DNA of 64,000 nt, taken from contig JAWQUS010000027.1 in assembly GCA_036365455.1 (NCBI GenBank), positions 16,790,501 through 16,854,500 of the forward strand. The letters are read 5' to 3'. Positions 1 to 11,518 of the stretch are shown in pieces. The notes under the pieces are model-generated. The model made no database searches, was not told where the DNA came from, and saw only the letters and a program-made list of their open reading frames with translations. Both the position numbers and the translations under genes were made by a program. Each line of letters starts with the position of its first letter. Position 1 is the first letter of the stretch. This stretch comes from Macrosoma leucophasiata (Eukaryota > Arthropoda > Insecta > Lepidoptera > Hedylidae).

Positions 1-1318
1 CACATTGAACTCATTGAGGTATGGTATGCAGAAAAAAAAACCTAAGCTTAAAGTATGGCTAACATTTGCCTATTTTACTAGTTTTCTCTTGCTTACTGTT
101 TTCTTATGACTTGACCTGAAAGTAAGACAATAGTCCATTCACGTAAGTAACAAGACATCTAGACGTCCCAAATGCAAATAAGGCAATGGCTCTGAGTACC
201 AACTGAGCCCTGGTTAGGTTTTAAATTCTCGCATACTAATGTCGTTTTAAATGTCACCGCAGTTCTATATTTAGTCTGTTGTGAATTTACGTATAGAGGT
301 ATTTTTTGTAAGTACATAGTCAACAGTTTTTTGGTGCTGCCAGCGGAAAAGAGGTAAAGAAAAAGTGTTTTCAAAAATTGTTCCGAATTGCCTGTTTTAA
401 AAATAAGAGGTACCTCCTCGAGAGGAATTTGATGCTGAGTAGAAACCGTATTGCATTGTTACGACGGGACAAGCAAATAATAATAAAATGTTTTGTCATT
501 TTTACCTATTTTGCTCATTTAATTATTAAACTCACTGTAATGCTTTAGATGGAAGGTAAAGCTAATCTTGTTTACAATACTCATAATGGTGAAATATACT
601 TGAGCTAGAATACTTACATTTTAAAATATAATTGAATGTCGAAATAATTTTATGAAGCTCAATGACTGAGATGGAGGGCGCAGGTACCATTGCAACATGG
701 ATGCCTAACACCTTACGTCAGTTTGTTACCATCTTATTTAGGACTTCCAATCCCGGAATACCGAGATCATGGTATTGCGGGATTCCGCGTCATTTCCAAT
801 CTCGGCATTACGAGCGCGGGATACGTGGGATTTTCGGGCCTGCAAAGAAGCATCCACACGGACTCTCACGAGCCCGATCGCTCGGTAATTGTCGGCAAAG
901 TCAATGTTGCTAACTCAATTTAAAACAAAAGTTCTACCAATAATTGATTCTAATTGATTCTGAATAATCACTTGACTAAAATGTTTACCGGCACCATTAT
1001 CATCGTTTCGGAGCAAAGATTGAATTTGAGTTTGCCAGATAAGGTTATTCCTATTACTGTTATTTCAAGCTGAATCGCTGCCTTACCCGCGAGGAGTAAG
1101 GATTGCAATATGTAAGCAGGACATAATCGTCTGTGTTCCAATACTTCCTATAGACGTGTACATGTATGTTACACAGGGATATTCAATTCACACTGAAAAT
1201 CGAAAAATGAAATACTTAAAAACATACCGACTTCATAAACTCACCACCAAAAATGATAAATAACAGGTAACATATTTAAATAATACGTTTTCGCAGGTGT
1301 TCGCATGCTTCAAACATT
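1..1318. other. AT-rich non-coding stretch
   Basis: No coding region or recognised repeat was found. The only local structure is an imperfect hairpin near 751-782, whose 12-base arms (tcccggaatacc and ggtattgcggga, one mismatch) flank an 8-base loop. The short open frames here carry no known motif and look like chance. Confidence 0.5.
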
Positions 1319-1458
1319 ATAAAAAATTTATTTGCGGATTTTCTCGCGAGTATTATTATACTCAACTTCTTCTCTTACCCAAAGACTTCTTTACTGCTCT
1401 TTGGGTAAGAAGTGAGGAGTAGATATTAAACACGCGAGAAAATCCCCAAATATAATTT
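1319..1458. mobile_element. Foldback MITE, about 140 bp
   Basis: The two halves are imperfect inverted copies of about 65 bp each. The left arm runs through gcggattttctcgcgagt to ttacccaaagac, and the right arm returns through tttgggtaa to acgcgagaaaatcc. The centre is a hairpin tip around ttctttactgctc. There is no coding capacity. The motif ggattt(t/a)tctcgcg also occurs in the 261 bp tandem array at 37.6-38.5 kb, so the two may share an origin. The element class is not determined. Confidence 0.6.
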
Positions 1459-1527
1459 TTACAACAGATGTACACCCAAAAAAGACATACCTATAACACT
1501 TTTGGTATATTGTACGAGTATATTTAT

Positions 1528-2081
1528 AGTAGGGGAGCCCAGGATGCTATTTTTGGATTTACTCGAGCGCGTCAGATAAAGATATGGGAGATTCCTTGAA
1601 CCCCGCTGGTTATCTCCACTAAATCTAAGGTTCGTATATTAAGACGCGGCCGAAGAATAGTCTTAAAAAAAATTATAAATGTCGCTACGATCTTACTCAT
1701 CTTCCGAATTGTCTGAATTTTGGATAGGAGCATTGTTTGGCCACATTTTAAACCCTCACAGAATATCTGACACGCTCTTGACCCAAGACGTTGATGCCGC
1801 GTCCTCTTCAAAAACATTTGATTCGTTCAAAAATGAAGGTGAAAAAATACTCAAGAATGTCAGATACTCAGAGAGGATCTAAAGTGAACCCCATCAAAGC
1901 TCCCATCCAAAATTCTGACAATTTGGATGCGAGGCAAGCTCGTGGCGGAAGCCCTAAGGGTTCGGCCTTTTATGGAAATCTTAGATTTGGTGGAGGTACT
2001 GAATTGGGTGCAAGGTATCTCCTATAACTTAATCTGACGCGCTGGAGTAAATTCAAAAATCCCCTCTTGGGCTCCCATACT
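1528..2081. mobile_element. Non-autonomous DNA transposon with ~100 bp terminal inverted repeats
   Basis: The ends are agta-ggggagccc on the left and gggctccc-atact on the right. Inverted similarity continues inward for about 100 bp, with shared blocks such as gagcgcgtcagat, gggagatt and ctccactaaatctaag. The interior of about 350 bp contains only short open frames without recognisable transposase motifs, so this looks like an internal deletion derivative. I could not find a convincing target duplication, so the superfamily is open. Confidence 0.6.
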
Positions 2082-2221
2082 ATTAGAAATCGGGCCAAAG
2101 ATCTACTTTTTGGGTGTAAGTAAATTTGTTTAGGTAAGTAGATACTTTTATTTTTAATTTTCTAGTGGTGGGTTTTTGAAGTCAATATTTGTTTTTGCTA
2201 TTTTCTTTAGTAACATCTAAG

Positions 2222-2518
2222 TAATATTGCTGCCGTCGGGACTTGACGACACCACTAGCGGAAGATTTTTCTTCTACCGGAAGAGAATTCTTCCACTAGT
2301 CCAGTCAGTTAACCGAACAATGGCGGTCAAACCATTCCAACGGGGCGGGAGTAACTGCAATATCGCTAGATGGGCAGCAGCGTCCTGCGATAAAACTACC
2401 GCCACTGCGCCAATCCGCTTGCCCAAGTGTGGCGATTATGATAGGTATATCCCTCTTATTGGGAGGCTTTGGTTCAGCCGTGGATGTCTTTCAGCTGTGA
2501 TGATGATGATGATGATGA
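2222..2518 (+). repeat. RTE-type 3' tail / SINE-like remnant ending in (ATG)n
   Basis: The 3' end has the form ggaggctttggttcagccgt ... ctgtgatgatgatgatgatg, like the 3' ends of insect RTE LINEs and SINEs that borrow them. A related copy lies at 14383-14525, and the RTE fragment at 8722-9894 has the same kind of tail. Upstream, ccaatccgcttgcccaag followed by tggcgattatga is shared with the 14.4 kb copy. The open frame across it is not a real gene. Confidence 0.6.
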
Positions 2519-3029
2519 ATGTTGCTGTGGTCTGTGGTGCAACCAAACCACTACCTAAGAATATGTAATAATACTACGTATAGAATGGACACTTCGACGT
2601 CCCGCCCCATGCCTCACTCAAACCCCTCCCCCTCTCTTATGGGCGACGCTTGGTATTTTCTACGTGCTACGCACACAGGTGCACGTGTTAATACACGTCA
2701 CTGATTAATGTCTGTGTATTAGAGACCAAATTAAGCGTTTGTATGGAGTTTTGGCGGAGTGTCCGCGGTGTGCCATTACTACAAATTACTAAGACTTCTA
2801 CTAACTATTGTGGTTTAACGAGGGTTGATCACCTCTATAGGAACATATAAATTGTTATCGTCTTATCTCATCCCCTGTGATCCTAATCTAAAATGAAACT
2901 GCTCAAGTTAGTACTCGTAGTCAACAATATAAACTGATAAATTTCACATCATCTCGTTAATCTGTGGAAGTACCCCTGTCCTACAAATGGCCTATCGTTT
3001 GTCAAAGGTGCTTAGGCCATCCGTCTTAA
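2519..3029. other. Non-coding stretch, nothing recognised
   Basis: Only short chance open frames are present. No inverted repeat, tRNA-like sequence or element end was found. Confidence 0.4.
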
Positions 3030-3279
3030 TTTTTTTACTGGTGGTAGAGCTCCAGTGTCAAAGCTCGCAGGCGTGGGCACCACTACATTAACTAATCCAC
3101 TTGCCGCTAAACGGTAGTGTCCAGTGCTACCTTGTTCTGGCCAGGTGGTAATTTACGGCTTTGTAATTTCTGGCATTAAAATAGATGTGTACCTACATCC
3201 ATTTTAGTTTGATGTTAAAAGGGTACAGTGTGAACTTACCATCAATGTGAACTGTACGTTCACGACATAAAAAAAAAAA
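3030..3279 (-). repeat. Family A dispersed repeat, internally deleted
   Basis: This is a minus-strand copy of the abundant ~285 bp family A. Reading on the plus strand, it starts ttttttactggtggtagagc, passes taatttacggctttg and ends atcaatgtgaactgtacg plus an A run. The middle, which normally carries cagatgcgttaccactcc, is missing. No coding potential. Confidence 0.75.
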
Positions 3280-4400
3280 CCTTATTGTACATGCAGAATA
3301 AGTGCAAATTGGAAATGATCATGTCATGGAAAACTGATTCAAAGTATTGTTAGCACTTTCAGTGCTCATACCGCATATCGTATAGGTACCATGTACGATA
3401 TAGTTTATGGATCATTTAATAAGTAATAGAGGGTAATTTGTAGCTGCATGGAATGAAATTTAGACTTTCACGACCAACTTTCTTCCTGAATGCATTGGTC
3501 GAATTTGGTCGTGGTTTATGAGGTCGTGTGTCTGATACATAACCCTTTGACTCTGAATTTATTTACTCCGTCTTATTGTGTTAGGTTTTCCTCTTCCAAT
3601 TACCGGTAAATTGTGCAATAATAATACATGCTTACAGATAAAGACAAGTATTATGTATAGGTTCTCTCGGTTAGGCTAATCGCGCACTGTAATACCTAAT
3701 AGGCGTCCCGAAATAAAAATTCTGTGAATAACTGAAAACCATTGTGGTTTCCTTTCCTACCACAAAGCACTCATGAGACTAACAGTAATGCTAAGCGCGC
3801 ACTATGAAATTTGACGATTACCTTTTTTCATGGAATACAGTTGAAGCTATATTCTCGCGCTACGACGGCAGTTCTTAATGCCGACCAAACACCATACGTT
3901 GGGGAAAAACTAACCGTCCGCAGACAGAACGGCATCCGCACCGCACCGCTCCGACACGACGCCGCAACAGTCCGACACCAACCGCTTGAAAGAGTTCAAT
4001 AATATTATTTGCTGTCTGTTTTGTTTCTTTTGTATCAGTGAAGTATCAAGCCACTGGATTTTTAGTTTAATTCATCCGAAAATGTTGAAGAACGAAACTT
4101 TCAAATTACACTTTACCTGCACACGGAAATCGTTACCCGTAAGTACCACATTGTACACCGTTCTAAAACCCCCTTAAATGTTAAGTTTGTAATAATTTTT
4201 TTTTCTTAATTAATTCCATGTTTCTAAACCAAATAAAATTTAAGTGCAAGCAGAAAACATAATAACTACATCTTTATTTATTTTGCGATTTTCAATATCA
4301 CTTAAAAAAAAACGTAACGATTAAATTTTCGTGGTGAGCGTTCAACATAACTAACTTAGGCCTTACGTTACTTTGTAGTAATATACCGTGAAGCTTCAGA
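3280..4400. other. Non-coding stretch, nothing recognised
   Basis: AT-rich sequence with short open frames only. No element ends or duplications were noticed. Confidence 0.4.
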
Positions 4401-4524
4401 CAACCAAGTTAAAGTTATTGTAACATTTCACATCCTTCCCTAACTTAAATAAAGAAATCTGTTGAAGTTAGAGAAAGATGTGAAATGTTACAATAACGTT
4501 AACAAATATCTTGGTGCAACCCTG
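4401..4524. mobile_element. Palindromic MITE
   Basis: The inverted arms are aaagttattgtaacatttca with catccttccctaactt on the left and aagttagagaaagatgtg with aaatgttacaataacg on the right. The right end continues to ttggtgcaaccctgg. The matching left tip, gggttgcacca, is degraded here but present in the related copy at 18327-18415. No coding capacity. Confidence 0.65.
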
Positions 4525-4694
4525 GCTAACTCTTCTTTATGATTGCCTATTCGTTGGTTCAGAGTTATTATTCAATTAGGACGTAGGTTTTTAAATATTT
4601 TCTTCGCTTATTGAAAAAATAATTGCAGTGACATTTTTATTTAAAACATCTGACGTCAAGTTAAATGTGGTCTCCAATATGGAAGGAATTATGT

Positions 4695-4968
4695 CTTTTT
4701 TAATGTAATAAGTAGGAAGTGGCAAACAAGCATGCAGTTCACATTGATGTTAAGTGATGACTGCACCTACGAAAGACAAAGGTCAAAATGCAGATGCGTT
4801 ACCACTCTTGAGGCCTAAGGTGTTATGCCTCTGTGCCGGAAATTACAGGGCCGTACATTACCAATTACCACCTGACCGGACCATATTAATAAGCGGCAAG
4901 TATATTTAGGTAATGCGGTGGTGCCTACGCCCGCGAGCTCCGTCACTGGAGCCCTACCACCAGTAAAA
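4695..4968 (+). repeat. Family A dispersed repeat, nearly full length
   Basis: Contains the family landmarks in order: gtggcaaacaagcatgcag, cacattgatgttaagtgatg, aaaatgcagatgcgttacca, gtgccggaaattacaggg, taatgcggtggtgcc and the tail taccaccagtaaaa. The 3' hairpin is gagctcc-gtcact-ggagccc. It carries the gccggaaattacaggg signature of subfamily 1. Confidence 0.85.
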
Positions 4969-6126
4969 TCCAGGATATAATGAGAACATCTAGCATGCAT
5001 CATATTTATAGCAATAATAATACTAGTGATATCTACTAATCGTATATTTTATAAACAACAAGCGGTTTCTCGCGGCTTCATTCACGTGTTCTTCCTCATG
5101 TTGTCACGTTCCAAACTACCTATATCTGTATTTCATTTCATAAAAATCGATAAAGCCGTTTTGACATGAATTAGGAACATATCATATATATACTTTCGTA
5201 GTAGGATACTTATTATACAAATTGATTATCACTATAATAATACCTACTAACGGCTACTATGCCTAATATTAAATAAATCATTATCTCATTCTTGTTGAAG
5301 TGGGTTACATCGTTACTATATTCACAATACACTTAATTTTATTTGACTGTAAAATAAAACAGTAGGCATTAAAGTATTTTAGACGTAGTTTGGAATGGTT
5401 GAATAAACATCCAATCAGCCAGTATTGTTCCGAAGCGCGGGGACTTTGCAAACATTTGATCAGACCATAGAGCAACACGGGAGGGGAGTAGCCATATGCA
5501 GGCTTTCCCTTCTGTCAAAGTACAAGTACAAGTGTAGCTACGCCTGTCGCCCAGATGTTTAAATGTGTGCGTGAAATTGTTTATGTATTTTGTTGAAGTC
5601 AAGGTGTGAGTTTCGTAGTAAGACAATTTTTGTAGTGTGTGTGTGTATCACATGTAGTTACTCCCGCAAAAAATGTCAGACTGTTTTGCATCGGTAATAA
5701 ACGCTATGGCTACTCCGCGCCGGTGGACCGTGTTGCTCTATGGATCAGACAGACAAGCCGGTACTCATATTTCGACTGATGGAATAAATAGATGTCTGCT
5801 TGTCGGCAGAATACCTATCTGTGTCGACAAAATGTTTAATGTCATTTATGATGTCATGTGTTTTTTTTTGGCTATGTGTAGGGATGCAATTTAGAGATTT
5901 TTTAGTTTTTTGTAACATTGGCAAGCGGTTTTTGGTTTGGTGCCTGTCAGATATTTACAGGTTTTCGTTATAAAGTTATTTTTTGTACTTATCTACATCC
6001 CGTTAAATAAATTTTCAGTTATCTGTAGTTTGTAGGTTGGCAGGTGCCTACTTATTTTATAATTATTTTCATTGTTCTGTACTTCAATAGAAAAAAAAGG
6101 TAGCCGTATAAGATCACCAGTGTGTG
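4969..6126. other. Non-coding stretch, nothing recognised
   Basis: An 85-codon minus-strand frame at 5369-5626 is open but has no motif I can name. No element ends were seen. Confidence 0.35.
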
Positions 6127-6326
6127 TTTTTTATGTCATGAAGCGGAAAACAAGCATACAGTTCACATTGATGATAAGTACCTAATTGATGGTACTTAGT
6201 ACATCAAATCAGAAAGTTCTATATCGATGCGATGCCACTAGTGAGGCCTAATGTGTAAGTAAGTATTACATAATGCGGTGGTGACTACCCCCCTTAAGCT
6301 CCACTGGAGCGCTACCACCAGTAAAA
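6127..6326 (+). repeat. Family A dispersed repeat, deleted and diverged
   Basis: The start (aaacaagcatacagttcaca, ttgatgataagt) and the end (taatgcggtggtgactac, ctaccaccagtaaaa) are clear. The middle third is missing or scrambled. Non-coding. Confidence 0.7.
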
Positions 6327-6439
6327 CCGCGTGTCTATCTGTCTCACAGCCGATTTGCTACGAGTTTTACGAGTAGGTACTTAAGTTAATCAATGACCTA
6401 CAACAAGTGACAAGTAACGTAAATAAAGATAGTTTAAAC

Positions 6440-6729
6440 CAGTGGTTCCCAAAGTGGTCTATATCGACCCCTGGGGGTCTACGACAACCTAAAAGGAGTC
6501 TGCGTCAGCGGAAAAAAAATTGGGGGTCCATGAAATGAAAATGGACGATAATGGATCTCAACACATACACTGATAGTTCCAATTTACATCATACCAGTGA
6601 TTCCCAAAGTGGTCCATGGGAGACTCGATGGGGGTCTGATGGTGATATAAATGTGGCAAGGACGGGGGTCTACAGAAACCAGAAAAAATTGTAAAGGGTC
6701 TACAAGAAAAAATAGTTTGGGAACCTCTG
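6440..6729. mobile_element. hAT-type MITE with perfect 8-bp target duplication
   Basis: The ends are cagtggttcccaaagtgg and tttgggaacctctg, inverted copies of the CAGNGGTTCCCAAA ends typical of hAT elements. They are flanked on both sides by the same 8 bases, gtttaaac (6432-6439 and 6730-6737), which is the hAT target-duplication length. The 290 bp interior is non-coding. A second left-end-like sequence, cagtgattcccaaagtgg, starts near 6596, so the element may be a fusion of two copies. Confidence 0.85.
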
Positions 6730-7486
6730 GTTTAAACGGAGGGTAATAGTGGCGTTTTTAGAGGTAAGAAAGACTTTTAAGTTTTGTAAAGTATATCTCT
6801 ATGACACAAGAAGTCTATGGAATTTAAGGTGCCATGAGAAATCTCAACTGTACGGAACCCAGTGAATGCGATTCCAAATCGAACTTAGTCCTTTCTTTTT
6901 TCCAAAGGAAACGAAGGGAAGAAATGGGTAGGTCGTTTCGATACTGTTAAAATATGTAGATATATTTTATCGTTTTTTTCGATAAAACCGCATCGCTTTG
7001 CAACCCTAGCAGTACTACATGTCTGGTCTACTCCACACAGAATTAGACCGCGGCTATATGTTTGTGTCTGCGTTATTTTTTGTTGATACTAATAGCTGTA
7101 CAAAAATTTCGTACGATGATTTATTGTACCAAATATTAGTTGTGTCGCGGAATAATTTACGATTTACAACATGTTTCAGTCGCCAGAAAGCTCATATTTG
7201 AGTCTATTAGTTCGTGTAAATTTTAGTTTATCGTCATATTTTTCTGGCCAAAACACTCAAGTGACTCAGTGTTTGAACGAGTAGCCTAAAACGTGATTTG
7301 GTTTAGTATATTATTGGGAGCCGTCCTTAATTATACGTCACGCTAAAAAAGCCTTTCTGACCTCCTCCTATCCCATTGTCATGCTATCTGTGACTCCAAT
7401 AAAAATATTACTTCCCAAAAACTAAGATCCCTCTGAATACGACAATCTTTTTGAATCAGCGATAGTCTAACGAAATATTTTTTTAG
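6730..7486. other. Non-coding stretch, nothing recognised
   Basis: Contains short chance frames only (for example 7019-7201). No repeat family was identified. Confidence 0.35.
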
Positions 7487-7616
7487 GTATATAATGAAAG
7501 TGGCAAACAAGCATGCAGTTCACATTGATGTTAAGTGATGACTGCAGCCTATAGACATTTACACAAAGACCAGAAGTCAAAATGCAGATGCATTACCACT
7601 TGTGAGGCCACGTGTG
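7487..7616 (+). repeat. Family A dispersed repeat, 5' half only
   Basis: Runs from the T-rich head through gtggcaaacaagcatgcag and aaaatgcagatgcattacca and stops at gtgaggccacgtgtg. The 3' half is absent. Confidence 0.8.
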
Positions 7617-7714
7617 ATTAATTTAGAGTTGTTTCAACAAGAACGTCTGTTTTTTAAGAATGTTTTTTTATGGTTTGGCTGTCAGATCCTTTGGCATGGA
7701 CTATCAGATCTTTA

Positions 7715-7866
7715 AAAATTAAAGAAAAAAACGGAAAGAAAAATTTGACTTCGGGCAGGAATCGATCGGGACTTAGGTAGCTTAGTGGTAAAGCGGCTGT
7801 ACTGGCTGAGGTCATAGGTTCGATTCCTGCCCGAAGTCAAATTTTTCTTTTATCTTTTTTTCTTTA
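7715..7866 (+). repeat. tRNA-like repeat flanked by inverted arms
   Basis: A tRNA-like core (ggtagcttagtggtaaagcg, then the T arm ggttcgattcctgcc and cgaagtc) lies between inverted copies of a 3' flank: aaattaaagaaaaaaacgg with aaatttgacttcgggcag on the left, and its reverse complement on the right. The left arm repeats the T-arm and acceptor bases inverted, so the whole piece can fold back. The better-preserved copy is at 47082-47215; broken copies are at 17749-18037. Too degenerate to be a working tRNA gene. Confidence 0.65.
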
Positions 7867-8721
7867 ATTTCTTAAGTTCACTCGCATATGTTGTTGCGAA
7901 AAATAAATAGTACGGGTTATCAGATCTTACTACTATTATAAATGTGAAAGTTCCTATAGATGTTTGTTTGTATGTTGTAGTGATGTAACGAATATCAATT
8001 TTCAGACATTCGCGAATGCGAATGCGAATATTCACTTTCCAATTTGGCGCTATTTGTCTATGGCTTTATTTTGCACGCATTTGTCATTGTTCATTGAGCC
8101 GATCCGAACCAGGCCGATTAATGTTGTGTTTACTTTACGAAAGATTGTTAGCAGAAATACGAAAAATTTGAGGTTAGAGTGAGTTTGATGATTTTTTAAG
8201 ATGAGTAAATCAGATTCTAGGTAAATATTGTGGCCTTTTTTTACGTATAGTATAATAAGTTGAATAGTGCAATATTATTTTACTTCATTAAAAGATGAAA
8301 TTTTTTTTTGTCTTAAAGGGAACTAGATTTTTTTTACTTGAATTTCAAAATAGTACACAATTAATGTAAAGACTGATTAAAGTATAAGAGAAGAATATGT
8401 TTTTCTTTGATATTGTTAAACATTATTTATTTTTTGTTTCGTAAATTCTAATGAAAAATTGATTATTTACATTACCAAACCACTATCAAGTATTTACAAT
8501 TAATGTAATAAAAATCAATAACTATATTTGCAAGTCAATGTGAATTAGAAGGCTTAGGGCCTGTTTCACCACTTACATCAGTATCAAGTCCCTGATAATC
8601 TATTTAGAACTTAGCAATACATATAGTAAGACAGTAAAAATCAAGTGTTTTTCCAAAAAACTGATAGGGAACTATTAAAAATAGTACTTGACAGAATAGT
8701 AGTCTGTCTGTCTGGTACGCT

Positions 8722-9894
8722 CATCATCATCATCATTTCAGCCACTGCTGAACAAAGGCCTCCCCCAAAAGTATGCCACAACGAACGATCCTGGGCCGCC
8801 CTCATCCAGCGATTACTTGCGACCTTCACCAGGTCGTCGGTCCACCTCGTGGAGTGCCTGCCTACGCCTCGTCTTCCGGTACGCGGTCGCCACTCACACA
8901 CAGTTGGATTCGGCGATTGACCTCTTTCTCGAAGTTGGACCGACCTTACTGGACCGTTTGTCCCAGGTTTACATAATCGTCAACAACTTCGAGCGTAGTA
9001 TCCTCAACCATAAAAGAGCGTAACGAGGACATTCGACATGATCTTCGTCTTATCCATGTTCATTTTAAGGCCCACTTGTTGGGAGGCCCTACTGAGGCCA
9101 TTAAGCATTGTGCCAAGGTCTTCCAGGGTCTCAGCCATGACTACGATATCATCCACATATCGCAGGTGGGAGATGTACTCGCCGTTAATGTTGATGCCGA
9201 GTCCGTTCCAGTCCAGAAGCTTGAAAACATCTTCCAATGCAGCGGTGAACAGTTTCGGAGATATTACATCTCCCTGTCTCACACCTCGCTGCAGTTGGAT
9301 AGGTTTCGAGTTCTGGTCCTGAAGTCGAACCGATATTTATTTAGTGGTGTTTTCGTACAAGCTCCTTAGCACCTCGATGTATTGGTAGTCGACTTGGCAC
9401 CTCTGGAGTGACTGTGGTACAGCCCAAATCTCGACCGAATCGAAGCCTTTCTCATCCACAAACGCTAGACATAGGGGCTGGTGGCTATACTCTTCTGTCT
9501 TCTGTCCACATACACCTGCCGCAGCGTGTGTATGTGGTCTATGGTGCTAAAACCTACACGGAACCCGGCTTGAACTCGTCGAGTCTGCGAGATATACGGT
9601 TCGTTATCACTCTCGAAAACAGCTCATAGACGTGAATTAGAAGTGCGATGGGCTTATAGTTTTTAAGAAGGGTATTGTCACCTTTTTTGAAGAACAGTGC
9701 CACCAAATTTTTCTGCCACGCATGTGGCGGTTTGCCCTCGGATATGACGGAATTTAACATCAACTGAAGAGCTTCTAATCCTGGCCTTCCGCCCGCTTTC
9801 AGGAGTTCAGCAGTGATTCCGTCATCACCCGCCCCCTGTTGTTTTTTAGCTGTTTGAGAGCAGTATTAATCTCGTCTATTCTCATACTAATCTC
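8722..9894 (-). pseudogene. 5'-truncated RTE-clade LINE, decayed pol
   Basis: Read on the minus strand, fragments of an RTE reverse transcriptase appear in order. At 9554-9763 is a frame with KPPHAWQKNLVALFFKKGD and YKPIALL; at 9004-9282 one with QGDVISPKLFTAALEDVF and the catalytic box YVDD; at about 8740-8900 the C-terminal part with WTDDLVKV and RWMRAAQDRS. The frames are broken by shifts and a deletion near 8905-9000. The 3' end is a (CAT)n tail at 8722. Identical 12-bp flanks gtctggtacgct (8710-8721 and 9895-9906) are the target duplication. The endonuclease domain and 5' part are absent. Confidence 0.85.
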
Positions 9895-10049
9895 GTCTGG
9901 TACGCTATAACTTCGAAATAATAAATAATCAGGAAGTTTGATGGCGAAACAGAAAAAAGTTGTCAGAAATCTTAACCTGGCAGATAGCTTTAAACGTCAG
10001 ATAACTGTCGGTGTGATTTAGTAAAAATATTAAAAGAAACTAGTATTTC

Positions 10050-10460
10050 TTTGTTAACCGAGTTCAAAAAACGAGAAGATTCTCAATTCGGCCCGTATAT
10101 ATATTTTTTTATGTATGTACGTGAATTTCGCCGAGATTTCTGAACCGATTTACGTAATCCTTTTTTTGTTTGATGCGGAATAGTTTCGAATCCACTGACG
10201 TCCTACATAGTCCTAATGCGCATGATAACAAATGACAACAAGTGACAATGACACATTTACTCATCGACGACACAACACAGCTTATTTACTCCTTCGTGGA
10301 TAAAATTTTTTCATTGATTTCGTATAGTCGTGTAATAATTTTGTATGGAGACACCTAAACAATTCAAATTAGGTATCTAATTGTAACGAAGCTAAAAGAA
10401 CAGATGTGAACATTAATTTAATTGGCAATGCAGCAATAAACTAAAAAGTATTAAATAAAT
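10050..10460 (+). repeat. Composite repeat copy, upstream part (second copy at 35.5 kb)
   Basis: Starts ttaaccgagttcaaaaaacg and continues through gaatttcgccgagatttc, tcatcgacgacacaacacag and gcagcaataaactaaaaag. The same order is present at 35501-36075, which has an additional internal stretch of about 120 bp (35650-35770). Confidence 0.75.
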
Positions 10461-10912
10461 ATAACTACTTTAAGAAAAACCGACTTCAAAGACTGAAAAG
10501 TAAAAAATAATAAAGATTTAATTGTAATTATATACTACCTATTATTTATATGTGCTATTTACTAATAGGTTTGAAGTCGGTGCCAAGCCAAAATCACTAA
10601 AGTATTCATTTCATTGTATTAAAACGTAACCTCACGCCTGTAATCCCCGAAGGGGTAGGCAAAGGTAAATGCATAAATTCAAGCATACATGCAAACACCC
10701 ACGATTCGCCGATTACGTTCTGTTCAGTGTATTAATTTGCTCGTATTCATATTTAAGTGATTAAAATATAATTATTTGTTTAAGGCTTGGCACCGACTTC
10801 ATACCTATTAGTAAATAGCAAATATAAATAATAGGTAGTATATAATTACAATTAAATCTTTGTTATTTTTTACTTTTCAGTTTTGAAGTCGGTTTTTCTT
10901 AACGTAGTTATA
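10461..10912. repeat. Foldback module with ~110-130 bp inverted arms
   Basis: The left arm begins ataactactttaagaaaaac and cgacttcaaa, and ends aataggtttgaagtcggtgc and caagcc. The right arm is the inverted copy, from ggcttggcaccgacttca to gtcggtttttcttaacgtag and ttat. The centre includes gtaatccccgaaggggtagg. Another copy is at 36076-36541. Non-coding. Confidence 0.8.
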
Positions 10913-11027
10913 TTTTTTAATTTACCTTTTTGTTACTGAAATCTTATTTATTTTTTCGGATGTACATATTCGCAAAATATTCGCATAAATTTTGCGAATG
11001 CGAATGTCAAGAAATATTATATTATAT

Positions 11028-11518
11028 TTATATGTGCTATTTACTAATAGGTTTGAAGTCGGTGCCAAGCCAAAATCACTAAAGTATTCATTTCGTTGTA
11101 TTAAAACGTAACCTCACGCCTGTAATCCCCGAAGGGGTAGACAAAGGTAAATGCATAAATTCAAGCATACATGCAAACACCCACGATTCGCCGATTACGT
11201 TTTGTTCAGTGTATTAATTTGCTCGTATTCATATTTAAGTGATTAAAATATAATTATTTGTTTAAGGCTTGGCACCGACTTCATACCTATTAGTAAATAG
11301 CAAATATAAATAATAGGTAGTATATAATTACAATTAAATCTTTGTTATTTTTTACTTTTACTTTTACTTTTTATTTTTCAGTTTTGAAGTCGGTTTTTCT
11401 TAACGTAGTTATATTTTTTAATTTACCTTTTTGTTACTGAAATCTTATTTATTTTTTCGGATGTACATATTCGCAAAATATTCGCATAAATTTTGCGAAT
11501 GCGAATGTCAAGAAATAA
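11028..11518. repeat. Direct duplication of part of the foldback module and hAT right subterminal region
   Basis: Repeats about 10546-11018 head to tail, offset 482 bp, growing to about 501 bp after an extra (acttttt)n-like stretch near 11355-11375. Nearly identical by eye. It includes the subterminal block ttcgcataaattttgcgaat, so the right-end subterminal motifs are present twice. Confidence 0.8.

Noticed and set aside
5369..5626. 85-codon minus-strand frame as a small gene
   Set aside because: No recognisable motif, no second exon or promoter context; cannot be told from a chance frame or an unlisted repeat.
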